DNA of 64,000 bases from Paenibacillus selenitireducens (GCF_002021565.1 NZ_MSZX01000014.1:62027-126026); one strand, 5' to 3'. Shown: positions 32,423 through 41,199, numbered from the stretch's first letter. Translations and numbers: made by a program. The notes: a model not told the origin generated them from the sequence alone.

Positions 32423-33634
32423 CTAATTTTCGAAAATCTCAGTGTTATGTAAGGTTCTCTTCTTCTCCAACTGTATGGCAATCGGCATCAATACAAGGGC
32501 AGAGACCACTAGTGCTGCCGGTATCACGAAAATCGCAGGCTGATATCCCGGAATAAGAAACGGCAGCAAATAACCGATCAACGACGCGGTCTGAGATAAG
32601 AAAACATACAGGCTGGATCCAAAGCCAATGCGCGTATGGAACATCCTTTGCACATATCCCATGGCAACACCGTATAGAACGGAAACATAGAAGGAATATA
32701 AGGGCTGAACCATAAAAAAGACGTAAAGCGGCGGGCTTAACGAATAGGTTATGTACACAACGAGCGCAAACAAGCTTGCAATAAAAATGATCCGTTTGCT
32801 TCCGTACTTGGCTGCCCAGTAACCGGCTAACGTCATGAACAAAAGCTCAAAAACCGCTTGCACACTCCACAAATATGACATCAGCTGCGGCTCGCCGAAT
32901 TTCTGAACCACCACCAATGGGAGGTACAACCCACGAAGTGCATCACCGCAAGATAGCAATAACAATGCAATCAGCATCACGAGGGAAAAAGGTTCGCCTT
33001 TGCTTACATTCGCGACCGAAGTCTCTTCTTGTTCTTTATAAATCAATAGCAAAGTGAACAATAGTACATAACCCAATAAATTCCCCCATAAAATGCCTCG
33101 GAAATCAGAGAGTATATACAAATTCGCACCGATTAATAAGCCGCTAAAAAACCCAACGCTATAAGTCGTACGAAGCCAAATCTGTGCCATTTCGAAAAAG
33201 CTTGCCGCATTCCGCATGAAATGCTTGCGTGCCATGGCGAACAATTGTCCCATGATGAGACCGGACGGTGCGACAGCCAGTACCATGCCTACTAATGTCA
33301 ACGCATACGTTGAAGCCTGCATGTAAATGGTTAATCCGATAATACATAACAGGCTAGCTACAAGCGGAAGGGTTTTCTTGCGTTGAATCTTATCGCTGAT
33401 TAACCCAACGACAATGGTCGTTATCATGTTAAGTAAGAGGGAAATCGAAAATATAGATGTAATCTCAAGCTTGCTAAGACCAATGGCATCCCTCATATAT
33501 ACCGCATTCATCGGGGCTAAGATCCCCATTCCGATTCCATACAGAAACATGCCTACGATTAGGGGAATCGCATCTTGAATTCTAAAAAATGATTTGAAGT
33601 CAGCAAGCCACTTCATCCACCATTCACACTCCAT
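32423..33634 (-). CDS. MFS transporter, 12-TM (sugar efflux SetA-like)
   Basis: A 403-residue major facilitator protein with 12 predicted helices. The loop after helix 2 reads GLISDKIQRKKTLPL, the MFS motif A (G-x3-D-x2-Q/R-R-K), and the equivalent loop in the second half is WAAKYGSKR. Overall form resembles sugar/drug efflux permeases of the SetA type. The start is uncertain: ATG at 33634 has weak AGG, while ATG at 33616 follows GGAG at 12 bases. A methyltransferase gene follows at 26 bases. Confidence 0.82.
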   Translation of the reverse strand: MECEWWMKWLADFKSFFRIQDAIPLIVGMFLYGIGMGILAPMNAVYMRDAIGLSKLEITSIFSISLLLNMITTIVVGLISDKIQRKKTLPLVASLLCIIGLTIYMQASTYALTLVGMVLAVAPSGLIMGQLFAMARKHFMRNAASFFEMAQIWLRTTYSVGFFSGLLIGANLYILSDFRGILWGNLLGYVLLFTLLLIYKEQEETSVANVSKGEPFSLVMLIALLLLSCGDALRGLYLPLVVVQKFGEPQLMSYLWSVQAVFELLFMTLAGYWAAKYGSKRIIFIASLFALVVYITYSLSPPLYVFFMVQPLYSFYVSVLYGVAMGYVQRMFHTRIGFGSSLYVFLSQTASLIGYLLPFLIPGYQPAIFVIPAALVVSALVLMPIAIQLEKKRTLHNTEIFEN

Positions 33635-33726
33635 TTCAATACCTGATATCGGTCATTCACCGTATCGTGATTCTTGACTGCCTATAGCCTAGCACATTGG
33701 AAGATATTGTGGGAGTGATTTTGAAT

Positions 33727-33771
33727 AAAAAACCAGTCCAAGACACGATAAACGTGTAAGTCTGGTTTTTT
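33727..33771. terminator. Bidirectional terminator before the MFS gene
   Basis: AAAAAACCAG and CTGGTTTTTTT enclose a second ACACG/CGTGT stem. T-runs occur on both strands. On the minus strand it ends the AraC/GyrI-like gene transcript. Confidence 0.75.
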
Positions 33772-33809
33772 TCACGATGTTGATTAATTGTTTGCACGAT
33801 CGAATTGGA

Positions 33810-34700
33810 TCATGATTTTCTTTTGACTGGGACCCAAACCTCACAAATTGAATCTACCTGATGTTCGTCAACCCAATAGTATTTTTCAATACATGGACCT
33901 TCCACCTGTTCAAAATTAGACGAAGGAAACCATTCGGAATAAATCCGTTTCCATACATTCTGGATCTCTAGACCAATTTCAATGTCCTCTGTCATTTTCT
34001 CCTTACTCTCAAATACAGCGTACGTTTGGGTTGGCACATGGAGAACGGTGAATTCAGTTGGGATATTCCCTTCCTCTGAAACCGCAGTTCCCATCAAATA
34101 TCGCTTCGTACCATCTTCACTAAAATCAAAATAATAGCCATAGAGCAGCGTACCGGCAGGCCTCCCAGTCGCTTCATTAATCCTGTCATGCGTACCATCT
34201 TTCCAGATTCGCTCGACGAATGCAGGTATTTCTTGAAATGCATCGTACTTAATCACGACATCCTTGCCTATTACAATAGATGCCTGCTCTTCCGCGATAC
34301 GATAATTCATTGCCACTTCTCCCTTAATCTGAATTTGAAAGGAGATTCGAGAGAAAGCCTTAAGCTTCACATTCATCTTCTTCGCCGCTAGTGGGGTGAC
34401 CCCATGCAATCGTTGAAATGCCTTCGTAAATGCCTCAGGACTTTCGTAGCCGTACTTCAACGCAACATCAATAACCTTCATATCCGTCCCGACCAATTCT
34501 TCTGCCGCAAGCGTTAATCGTCGATTCCGAATATACTCCGTAACCGTAAAGCCAGTTAATGCATGAAACATCCGTTGAAAATGATATCTAGATGACAAAG
34601 CTTCCTTCGCAACGTCGTCGATTTGAATAACATCCTCTAAATGATCCTCGATATAATCGATCGCTTGGCGCATCAGTCTAAATGTTTCGATGACCCTCAT
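33810..34700 (-). CDS. AraC-family regulator with GyrI-like effector domain
   Basis: A 296-residue regulator. Residues 1-110 form the two helix-turn-helix AraC domain (IDDVAKEALSSRYHFQRMFH and VIDVALKYGYESPEAFTKAF, ending RLHGVTPLAAKK). Residues about 130-296 form a GyrI-like/SOUL-type ligand pocket (YAVFESKEKMTEDIEIGLE, NFEQVEGPCIEKYYW), as in Rob and BltR-type multidrug sensors. Such proteins switch on detoxification or efflux genes upon binding lipophilic compounds; the MFS gene downstream is a candidate target. AAGGGG lies before the ATG. Confidence 0.88.
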   Translation of the reverse strand: MRVIETFRLMRQAIDYIEDHLEDVIQIDDVAKEALSSRYHFQRMFHALTGFTVTEYIRNRRLTLAAEELVGTDMKVIDVALKYGYESPEAFTKAFQRLHGVTPLAAKKMNVKLKAFSRISFQIQIKGEVAMNYRIAEEQASIVIGKDVVIKYDAFQEIPAFVERIWKDGTHDRINEATGRPAGTLLYGYYFDFSEDGTKRYLMGTAVSEEGNIPTEFTVLHVPTQTYAVFESKEKMTEDIEIGLEIQNVWKRIYSEWFPSSNFEQVEGPCIEKYYWVDEHQVDSICEVWVPVKRKS

Positions 34701-34870
34701 CTCCTTTCCCCTTCAGTCTATAGGACCTGAATCTTTGAAGCCTGTTCTCGCGTGCATCATTTTGTCCGAACCATTCGTTGTAATCCCTTAATAAATACGT
34801 TCGTGAAGATCTGCAAGATTTCCTTCTACCTCACACAGATCTGCTATCCATAGCTATCAACTGACATAAG

Positions 34871-34896
34871 AAAAAGAGCCTACGCGTAGTAAGCTC
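34871..34896 (-). terminator. Intrinsic terminator of the DUF6506 gene
   Basis: GAGC/GCTC closing a CTACGCGTAG palindrome, followed on the minus strand by TTTTTCTT. It is closely similar to the terminator at 35361-35385. Confidence 0.75.
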
Positions 34897-34926
34897 CTTA
34901 CTCTCATACCTATATTCATTACCCTT

Positions 34927-35241
34927 TCACTTATCGGGTGCAAGTAAATCTAGCATCGGTTTACGTGCTTCAGGCCCATAAGCTACACTCCCGACGGGGA
35001 TAGCGTAATCTATTGCCTCACTGACTTTTGCAATCCAAATCGGTCCAAATCCCCCGCAAAGTTCTATCATCTGAACGCCGTCTTTCACAAGCTGTTTCGC
35101 AATTTGTACGACACGTTCTTTTTCTTCAAAATCGATACCGATCGCCGTAAATTTACAAACTTCATTGCCTGTCGTAATTGTGTTGTTCTCTGGACTAAAT
35201 TGTGGGGATAAGTAGATGTATGCCCAGTTGTGAAGAGCCAT
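34927..35241 (-). CDS. DUF6506 family protein
   Basis: A 104-residue protein assigned to DUF6506 from its start MALHNWAYIYLSP, the central strand-helix EKERVVQIAKQLVKDGVQ and the signature IELCGGFGPIWIAKVSEAI, ending VGSVAYGPEARKPM. These are small alpha/beta proteins of unknown function. The start is fixed by AGGAGGA 10 bases upstream; the longer frame adds an unlikely N-terminus. It is flanked by two near-identical terminators, and is thus probably transcribed alone. Confidence 0.72.
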   Translation of the reverse strand: MALHNWAYIYLSPQFSPENNTITTGNEVCKFTAIGIDFEEKERVVQIAKQLVKDGVQMIELCGGFGPIWIAKVSEAIDYAIPVGSVAYGPEARKPMLDLLAPDK

Positions 35242-35360
35242 AACATTATTCCTCCTATATGAGTAGTTCACGTGGATTCATTTTAGTTAAAAACAAGCAA
35301 CAAAGCAAATTAGCATGCTCAATTCATCTTATCTTGCTGTGCATGTTTATCATTCAACAA

Positions 35361-35385
35361 AAAAGAGCCTACTCGAAGTAAGCTC
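35361..35385 (-). terminator. Intrinsic terminator of the 14-TM exporter gene
   Basis: GAGC/GCTC hairpin with an internal CTACTTCGAGTAG-like stem, followed on the minus strand by TTTTTTG. It differs from the terminator at 34871-34896 at only two positions in the 22-base core. Confidence 0.75.
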
Positions 35386-35431
35386 CCCTCGCATGTTATA
35401 AGTTAAATAAGCTGCTTCCTTCTTTGACTTA

Positions 35432-37087
35432 TTATTTTCGTTTTGCCAAAGATAACGATAATGGAATTAGGAGTACGGTGTATGCAGCAAGCACGTATAA
35501 GCAGAAAATAAATGAATTGGTGTAACTTATTGCATTCGCTTGCTGGTATCCATTCGCAAACAATTTATCAACCCCATCAGATGCTATTGCATGATTCTCT
35601 TTACATTCTGATGGCACAGTTTGGCTCACTCCATTCATTACATAGTAGCATTTTACAAATTGATCTAATTTCGCTTCACCTTTCTCAGATGTTAACGCAT
35701 AGGCTGTTAGATGCTGACGAAGCTCCACCTTAGTCTGACTTGCCGCCTTATCCGTATTATGTCCAAGTGCGTTCAGCCATACAATACCGATAAGACCGAT
35801 CCCGATGGCAAAGGCGACCTGCATGCCTGTCGTCAGAATTCCAGATGCTGATCCAATGTCAGGTTTACGCACTTTCGAGAGAACAATATTCGTCAGTGGT
35901 GCAGCGATGAAACCTTGGCCGATCCCGAGTACTGTCAGCGCAGGAATCCATAGGAATACATCCGGGGCCAATCCTGTGGAACGAACGGTGAGCGCAAGAG
36001 ATACATACCCTACCACCGTCAATATAGACCCGAGGCTTAATACATGCGGACCTATCCTCGATGCCACACGAGCCGACATAAGTGACGCAAGGAAGTACCC
36101 TAGACCCATCGGTAAAATAACAGTACCGGCTTTCAGCGCCGTAAATCCAAGTCCAATTTGCAACAAATATGCAGCGATGAGGAAAAATGAAGCTTGCGAT
36201 GACATCAAGAGAAAGACGATTAGCATCCCTATTCTAAATCCTCGCTGGCTGAACAAGCTCACATTCATGAGCGGGTCTCGTCTACTGCGCAACAACCTGA
36301 TTTGAGTCCATACAAAGATGGCCAACACAGGTATGGATAAGATCATACTCATGACAAGCGTGAGCGGCCAGCCTTCTTTCTGCCCTTGTACGAGTGGATA
36401 GACCAGCAGCAATAGCCCCACGGAAATAATCGTGGCACCGAACCAGTCAAGTTTTGATTTCCCTAAACTCTTGGATTCCGGAATGAACGGAACCATACAT
36501 AATATTAATGCTCCAATTGGTATGCTGAAGAAAAATACCACCCTCCACTCCAGACCCCAAGGGTTCCAGAATAACAAAAGTCCCCCAATTAATTGTCCTG
36601 TCGAAGCGGCTAGCCCCTGCGCTGCACCGTAAAGACCAAATATCATGCCCCTCTTCTCTGGCGGATATTGCGCTTGAATAAGGGACAATACTTGCGGTGA
36701 TATCAGTGCTGCGCTTAATCCTTGAACGATCCTGACGATCGTGAGCATGCCAACTCCGTTCGACACGCCGCATAGCAAAGAACTAAGTGTAAAGCCGACA
36801 ACCCCGATGAGCAGCATTCGCCTTCTCCCGAACCGATCGCCAAGGCGTCCTCCGATAATAAGAGCGACAGCATAGGCCAAAGTGTAGGCCGAGATAACGA
36901 ATTGAACACCGAAGAAGTCGGCATGCAATCCGCGTTGAATCGACGGCATTGCCACATTGACAATAAAGATATTCGCCACCGCCATAAAGACCGAGAGCAG
37001 CATGACCGCGAGCATTAAATATGGACGTTGACTAGATTGAGCCACTATTTGCTGCCGGTCCAGGGACGCGGAAGTTACTTGGGACAT
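35432..37087 (-). CDS. MFS multidrug exporter, DHA2 family (14 TM, QacA/EmrB-like)
   Basis: A 551-residue drug:proton antiporter with 14 predicted helices. Motif A GGRLGDRFGRRRML follows helix 2, the antiporter motif C (GAAQGLAASTGQLIGGLL) is in helix 5, and an extracytoplasmic loop of about 75 residues with two Cys (FVKCYY, PSECKEN) precedes the last helix. The start MSQVTSASL follows AAGGAGG. It is divergent from a TetR regulator whose operators overlap its promoter, so drug-inducible expression is likely. Confidence 0.9.
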   Translation of the reverse strand: MSQVTSASLDRQQIVAQSSQRPYLMLAVMLLSVFMAVANIFIVNVAMPSIQRGLHADFFGVQFVISAYTLAYAVALIIGGRLGDRFGRRRMLLIGVVGFTLSSLLCGVSNGVGMLTIVRIVQGLSAALISPQVLSLIQAQYPPEKRGMIFGLYGAAQGLAASTGQLIGGLLLFWNPWGLEWRVVFFFSIPIGALILCMVPFIPESKSLGKSKLDWFGATIISVGLLLLVYPLVQGQKEGWPLTLVMSMILSIPVLAIFVWTQIRLLRSRRDPLMNVSLFSQRGFRIGMLIVFLLMSSQASFFLIAAYLLQIGLGFTALKAGTVILPMGLGYFLASLMSARVASRIGPHVLSLGSILTVVGYVSLALTVRSTGLAPDVFLWIPALTVLGIGQGFIAAPLTNIVLSKVRKPDIGSASGILTTGMQVAFAIGIGLIGIVWLNALGHNTDKAASQTKVELRQHLTAYALTSEKGEAKLDQFVKCYYVMNGVSQTVPSECKENHAIASDGVDKLFANGYQQANAISYTNSFIFCLYVLAAYTVLLIPLSLSLAKRK

Positions 37088-37154
37088 AAGATCATTTTCC
37101 TCCTTGGCATCCTGGGTTGATTGACACAAGCCAGAATGATCCTATAGAATGAGC

Positions 37155-37202
37155 GAGACAGTTCTGTATCATTTTAAACGTATGATACAGACAGATCTGT
37201 CT
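37155..37202. promoter_or_regulatory. Two TetR-type operators in the exporter/TetR gap
   Basis: AGACAGATCTGTCT (37189-37202) is a perfect 14-base palindrome; a related imperfect site GAGACAGTTCTGTATC lies at 37155-37170. CTGTATCAT and ATGATACAG between them also form a perfect inverted repeat. The perfect site lies inside the exporter promoter. Confidence 0.7.
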
Positions 37203-37211
37203 CATGTCAAT
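37182..37211 (-). promoter_or_regulatory. Sigma-A promoter of the 14-TM exporter
   Basis: On the minus strand a perfect TTGACA (37206-37211) is followed after 18 bases by TATCAT (37182-37187). The palindrome AGACAGATCTGTCT occupies the spacer, the classical position for TetR repression. Confidence 0.75.
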
Positions 37212-37238
37212 CATTATTTACCTTAATTTTGGAAATGG

Positions 37239-37832
37239 GTGATTACCATCGAAAAGAAAGAAAGCGCGAAAGAACGGATTTTACGGGTTGCATCCGATTT
37301 ATTCTACAAGGACGGTGTGCGTGCTGTCGGTATCGATCGAATTATTGAAGAGTCAGGCGTCGCCAAGGCAAGCTTTTACCGTAACTACCCGACAAAGGAT
37401 AGCCTTATTGTTGCATATCTAGAACTTAGGCACGACCGTAGAACAGATCATGTTGAAGCCGTAAAACTCAGATATCCCAATTCGCCGAAAGAGCAACTAT
37501 ATAGCCTTCTCGATGAAGCGCTTGAGCGAATGACAAATCCAGAATTCCGTGGATGTCCGTTTATGAATGCCGTTGTTGAATTCCCAGATTTGGATCATCC
37601 AGGCCACCAGTGTGCTGTAGAAAGTCGTCACCGCATTTGGGATTCTATTGAGGATATCGCTAAGGAAGCCGGCGCCAGAAGTCCAACAGAGCTTGTATCC
37701 CAGCTTAGGATGTTGATTGACGGAGCAACGATGAATGCTTACATCGATAAAGCTTCTTTTCGTTCAGAATACTTCATTAATGCGGCGAAGCAGTTGATCG
37801 AAGATCAATGTTCTGTTCATTCCCCGACATAA
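37239..37832 (+). CDS. TetR-family repressor
   Basis: A 197-residue regulator. The N-terminal helix-turn-helix is RILRVASDLFYKDGVRAVGI then RIIEESGVAKASFYRNYPTK, standard for TetR/AcrR. The C-terminal helical part (about 60-190), including RGCPFMNAVVEFPD, forms the ligand pocket; the GCPF segment is common in a TetR subgroup controlling efflux pumps. The start is GTG at 37239 after GGAAATGG. It is transcribed divergently from the DHA2 exporter, and both operators lie between the genes. Confidence 0.9.
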   Translation: MITIEKKESAKERILRVASDLFYKDGVRAVGIDRIIEESGVAKASFYRNYPTKDSLIVAYLELRHDRRTDHVEAVKLRYPNSPKEQLYSLLDEALERMTNPEFRGCPFMNAVVEFPDLDHPGHQCAVESRHRIWDSIEDIAKEAGARSPTELVSQLRMLIDGATMNAYIDKASFRSEYFINAAKQLIEDQCSVHSPT

Positions 37833-37845
37833 AAGAAACCCGGCA

Positions 37846-37882
37846 GCCAGAACGTGAAGAAGTTCTTGACTGCTGGGTTTTA
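37846..37882 (+). terminator. Intrinsic terminator of the TetR gene
   Basis: AAACCCGGCAG pairs with CTGCTGGGTTT (one wobble) with an inner AGAAC/GTTCT stem, and TTTTAAT follows on the plus strand, 13 bases after the stop codon. Confidence 0.8.
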
Positions 37883-37927
37883 ATACATACCTCTTAAACC
37901 GTTGAATTCTAATCAGAAAATGATAGA

Positions 37928-38254
37928 TTATTCCCTTCTCATTCGCATGGCAGTAATAAAGTAGACAATCAGGATACAGCCAAAAAGGTTCCATATACTT
38001 GGTATCCTTACGACAGCTAGATAAAGACCACATGGCAATGACCAAATCGTAACAATAAACATGAGGATTGCATTTCTGTATAACGAAGCAAAGATACCTA
38101 AGATCGCCGGGAGTATCAACATCAATAAAATGATTAGAATCGTACCTTTACCCGCGTGCGTGCTTGTATATGGATTCCAGAACAATAACATTGCACAGAG
38201 AATGATGCATCCCACGGATGCTAGGACACCCGCCTTTGACCATTTTGATTTCAA
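37928..38254 (-). CDS. Membrane protein, unknown
   Basis: A protein of about 108 residues with three hydrophobic segments (roughly residues 8-27, 37-60 and 75-103) and a basic end (AMRMRRE). I do not recognise it. The longest frame starts in the terminator of the next gene; TTG at 38254 (MKSKWSKAGVL) is preferred since AGAGAGGTGG lies just upstream. It converges with the TetR gene. Confidence 0.6.
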   Translation of the reverse strand: MKSKWSKAGVLASVGCIILCAMLLFWNPYTSTHAGKGTILIILLMLILPAILGIFASLYRNAILMFIVTIWSLPCGLYLAVVRIPSIWNLFGCILIVYFITAMRMRRE

Positions 38255-38342
38255 GGTAAGCCACCTCTCTCTAACAATTCCTTCCATCGGTAAGACGTTG
38301 TTATCTTCAGAAAGTTGAGCGGCAATGAAACCATGCCATAAC

Positions 38343-38375
38343 AAAAAAGGCAGCCGTTGTTCATGGACGACAGCC
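38343..38375 (-). terminator. Intrinsic terminator of the exported protein gene
   Basis: AGGC and CGT pair with ACG and GCCT (interrupted stem), followed on the minus strand by six T. It lies about 35 bases past the stop of the exported protein gene at 38411. Confidence 0.65.
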
Positions 38376-38410
38376 TGTATTGAATCCTTCGCTGATATTT
38401 ATTAGATAAA

Positions 38411-39079
38411 CTAAAGTTTCGATGCGCCAATCATTACCCCTGTATCCCCGGGGTCTTTCACCGCTATTTGGGTAATCGCCCAATAGTCGAAGGATTCGCG
38501 AGGAATTTTCTCTACCGTAAGTACGGCACTGCCCGTTTCAATCGTCTCATTCATCACAACCAGCGGATAATCAAAGGCTATTTGGAATTTCTCGGGCGTT
38601 ATTTTTTTCGACTGTAATCGTTCCACTTTTCCCATATGAGGACTTGAGCCGCCTGTTACCCAGAAATGATCGATAAACTCCTGCTTGGTCTCTTGGCGCA
38701 GTGAAGGTGATAAGACGGCATATTGCATAGCCCCGCTTCTTGTTTGTACGCCACGAATCCACGTATGAACTGCTTCTTCTGGAGATTGCGCTTCAAGTCC
38801 TCGCTCTAGACTATCCACTTGCATTGACAACTTGGATGCATCCGGCATGGTCACATCAATTCGATCGTCCTGAAACGCTACTTTCCCTTGAAGCTGTTCC
38901 ACAATGGCTTTCAAAGATACCATGGCAGTTCCCTTATCCATCATGAGTTTAAAGGCACTACCAGCAAATTCTACGTTGTTGATAAAAATCCGCGGTCCCG
39001 ATTCCGCAGCGAAGATCGAGCTCGAGACGAGCATAATTCCCGCACATACAGCAAGCCATACTCTCGAAGTTTTATTCAT
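38411..39079 (-). CDS. Exported protein with copper amine oxidase-like N-terminal domain
   Basis: A 222-residue secreted protein. The signal peptide MNKTSRVWLAVCAGIMLVSS ends near IFAAES. The next segment (RIFINNVEFAGSAFKLMMD, GTAMVSLKAIVEQLQGKVAF, IDVTMPDASKLSM) resembles the stalk-type copper amine oxidase N-terminal domain common in Paenibacillus surface proteins. The last 120 residues look like an NTF2/SnoaL-like alpha-beta domain (EEAVHTWIRGVQTRSGAMQY ... WVTGGSSPHMGKV). GAGGAGGG precedes the ATG. Function unknown. Confidence 0.72.
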   Translation of the reverse strand: MNKTSRVWLAVCAGIMLVSSSIFAAESGPRIFINNVEFAGSAFKLMMDKGTAMVSLKAIVEQLQGKVAFQDDRIDVTMPDASKLSMQVDSLERGLEAQSPEEAVHTWIRGVQTRSGAMQYAVLSPSLRQETKQEFIDHFWVTGGSSPHMGKVERLQSKKITPEKFQIAFDYPLVVMNETIETGSAVLTVEKIPRESFDYWAITQIAVKDPGDTGVMIGASKL

Positions 39080-39262
39080 CAAATCCCTCCTCTTCAAATC
39101 ATTCCCAATCGACTTGAAAATGACTCGGACGTTCATGAAATGAAGAGTGCGATCATGATTGACTCCAGCGTTGATCACATAACACGACGGACGTTTCGAT
39201 TTTCCTCATAATATCATCCGGTATGATTCTCTTGTAGGCTTGCGATGCATCATCCTTCTTAA

Positions 39263-39802
39263 TCACCGTGAATACACATAGAGTTTTCCATTTTCAGGTT
39301 TGATAAATCCCTTTCCTCTATACCCTCGGCGGATTAACTCATCCGTTAGTTCTTTCATAAACGCCCCGTGACTTACGACTAATACATTTGCGTCTTTATA
39401 GTTGTCTTCAATCCGATTGATTACTTGCTGTGCTCTTAATTGTGTATCCATTCTACCCTCGGCTTGCGATTTATGGGAGAAATACCACGCTACTCGCCCC
39501 ATCAGCAACCATAAATTATAATGCAATTTGATGTTAGATTGGTTGACAGCATTCATCTTGATTTCTCTCAATTGATCTGTCGTAACCACTGGCCCTTGAT
39601 AGATCTGTTCAGCCGTGGCAACAGCCCTTAACAAATCGCTTGAAATGCATATATCCCACGCCTGGCCCTTGTTAGGGTTAGCAGATGGGTACACATCCGA
39701 TTGATTATAGGCTTCTACCCATTGATTGAATTGATCCGCTGTCATCCATGAATTCTGAGCTGTATACGTAACTTTGAAATGCCTAACTAAACCAATTTTC
39801 AT
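39263..39802 (-). CDS. Histidine phosphatase superfamily protein
   Basis: A 179-residue phosphoglycerate-mutase-like phosphatase. GLVRHFKV holds the phosphorylated His (RH rather than the usual RHG, which is a deviation), ISSDLLRAVATAEQI the second Arg, LREIKMN the acid/base Glu, and VVSHGAFMKELTDEL the second His. The enzyme would dephosphorylate a small molecule or protein. AAGGAG precedes the ATG. It is separated by 37 bases from a cupin gene upstream. Substrate unknown. Confidence 0.83.
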   Translation of the reverse strand: MKIGLVRHFKVTYTAQNSWMTADQFNQWVEAYNQSDVYPSANPNKGQAWDICISSDLLRAVATAEQIYQGPVVTTDQLREIKMNAVNQSNIKLHYNLWLLMGRVAWYFSHKSQAEGRMDTQLRAQQVINRIEDNYKDANVLVVSHGAFMKELTDELIRRGYRGKGFIKPENGKLYVYSR

Positions 39803-39839
39803 AGAACTCCTTCATTCATTTCCATATGATTTTTGGATA

Positions 39840-40346
39840 TTAGTACATGAGATCCTCTCGTATTTCTAGCCCATGCTCCGTGCAATAATCTCTGTATTTC
39901 TTCATGACTGTAAATATATCATCCTGCCCGATGATATTATCATTCTCGTCAAAATATTGAAGCGCTCCACCCAAAATAAACAAGGTTACGACCTCTTCAT
40001 TCCCAGTTATTAGCGTTTGTATGTCACCGGGGGGTTCAAAAAGAAATGTGCCCGGTCTAGCAACCCAATCCCGTCCTTCATATCTCCATTCCCCTTGGAT
40101 ATTGTAGCCAATCACACTACCGCCAGTATGTCTGTGACGAGTCAAAGTTTTGTTGGCTTTGATCTTGAATAGATAGGTCCACATTCCTGTAGCTAAATCA
40201 AACCTTAATGGTTTAAAATGACAATTCACTTCCACTTCATCGAAAGGTACCCATGGATTCTCATCCAGATGAACCACCCTTTCAGGTAATTGGATACTCT
40301 CCGCGAGCTTAATAACGGCTTCTTGAATTAATGGATTCATAACCAT
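39840..40346 (-). CDS. Cupin-domain dioxygenase-like protein (ChrR/DAD-like)
   Basis: A 168-residue cupin. Motif 1 carries histidines in RHRHTGGSVIGYNIQGEW, followed by RPGTFLFEPPGDIQTL as motif 2. The overall pattern resembles 2,4'-dihydroxyacetophenone dioxygenase and acetylacetone-cleaving cupins, which use iron to split beta-diketone-type carbon bonds. Whether this protein is catalytic is unknown. Either of two close ATGs may be used; 40346 lies after AGAGGGA. Genes upstream and downstream are on the same strand at 27-37-base gaps. Confidence 0.75.
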   Translation of the reverse strand: MVMNPLIQEAVIKLAESIQLPERVVHLDENPWVPFDEVEVNCHFKPLRFDLATGMWTYLFKIKANKTLTRHRHTGGSVIGYNIQGEWRYEGRDWVARPGTFLFEPPGDIQTLITGNEEVVTLFILGGALQYFDENDNIIGQDDIFTVMKKYRDYCTEHGLEIREDLMY

Positions 40347-40373
40347 GTTTCCCTCTCTTTAGCTAACGCTGCA

Positions 40374-40955
40374 TTAGCGACAACTTTTCTGACTACATAA
40401 TTCGCTTAAAATAACACTGTTAAATTCTGTGGAGATACAATCCATAAACACTTGGTCGTGCAGCTTACCATTCCGATATTTCACTTCTCTTCTCCGACCA
40501 TATTCTTTGAAACCTGCCTTCTGATACGCGGCAATGCCTGCCTGGTTAAACGCGTATACGGATAACATGACATTGTGTAATCCGAGTATTGTGAACGCAT
40601 AGTCTAGCATTAATTGCGTAGTTTCTGTTCCGTATCCCTTACCATGGTAGTTGACCTCGCCAATGACAATGCCGAATTCTGCATTTCTATCCTGAATATC
40701 TGCTAAATAGGTCAATCCAATGGGCTTGAAAGTCTCCAATTCATAAATCGTGAAGAACACGTATTGTTTGTTTCGAATAAATTGATCATAAGCATCATTT
40801 TGCTCTTCTAATGTCAAAGGTCTCATGCTCGCTGTTGTTCGATTGATGGTAAAATCATTATTCCATTGATAATACAAGTATATATGCTCTTTTTGAAGCG
40901 GGCCTAAACCCACTTTAGATCCTGCAAAATTAATGATGGGCTTTGAACTGTCCAT
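40374..40955 (-). CDS. GNAT N-acetyltransferase (SpeG/RimJ-like)
   Basis: A 193-residue GNAT. The order is KVGLGPLQKEHIYLYYQWNN (substrate site), AEFGIVIGEVNYHGKGYGTE with the acetyl-CoA loop HGKGYG (about residues 103-108), and VMLSVYAFNQAGIAAYQKAG with the conserved Asn and Tyr. This pattern is that of spermidine/RimJ-type acetyltransferases. GAGGTGA precedes the ATG. A short scar ORF with its own ribosome binding site lies just upstream at 41086. Confidence 0.87.
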   Translation of the reverse strand: MDSSKPIINFAGSKVGLGPLQKEHIYLYYQWNNDFTINRTTASMRPLTLEEQNDAYDQFIRNKQYVFFTIYELETFKPIGLTYLADIQDRNAEFGIVIGEVNYHGKGYGTETTQLMLDYAFTILGLHNVMLSVYAFNQAGIAAYQKAGFKEYGRRREVKYRNGKLHDQVFMDCISTEFNSVILSELCSQKSCR

Positions 40956-40997
40956 GATTTCACCTCAGGTTATTCTTACAAATCACATACTCTTTCT

Positions 40998-41086
40998 CTA
41001 TTTCAATTCGTTAAGATATTTGATGAGTTCTAATGTGGCAAACTGAACATGTCAGCCATGATATCCTCGAATATGGAATATGCCAT
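40998..41086 (-). pseudogene. Short ORF with strong RBS; possible gene scar
   Basis: AAAGGAGGGG is followed by an ATG at 41086 and the frame MAYSIFEDIMADMFSLPH, stop at 41030. A second frame, entered by a one-base shift near the end, reads ATLELIKYLNELK and then stops at 40998. Together they look like the 5' and 3' ends of a gene that has lost its middle; alternatively, the 18-residue ORF is a leader peptide for the GNAT gene. Confidence 0.4.
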
Positions 41087-41199
41087 GTAACCCCTCCTTT
41101 TCACTAACTGTATTCTACATAATAACCAAAAGTCTATATTTTTGTCTATTTTTAGGCTATGATTATGGTGAAATAAGGATTTCACTTACGACGAAACGC

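Noticed and set aside
35805-36305. 166-residue open frame on the plus strand
   Set aside because: It lies wholly inside the 14-TM exporter gene on the other strand, lacks a ribosome binding site and any family motif.
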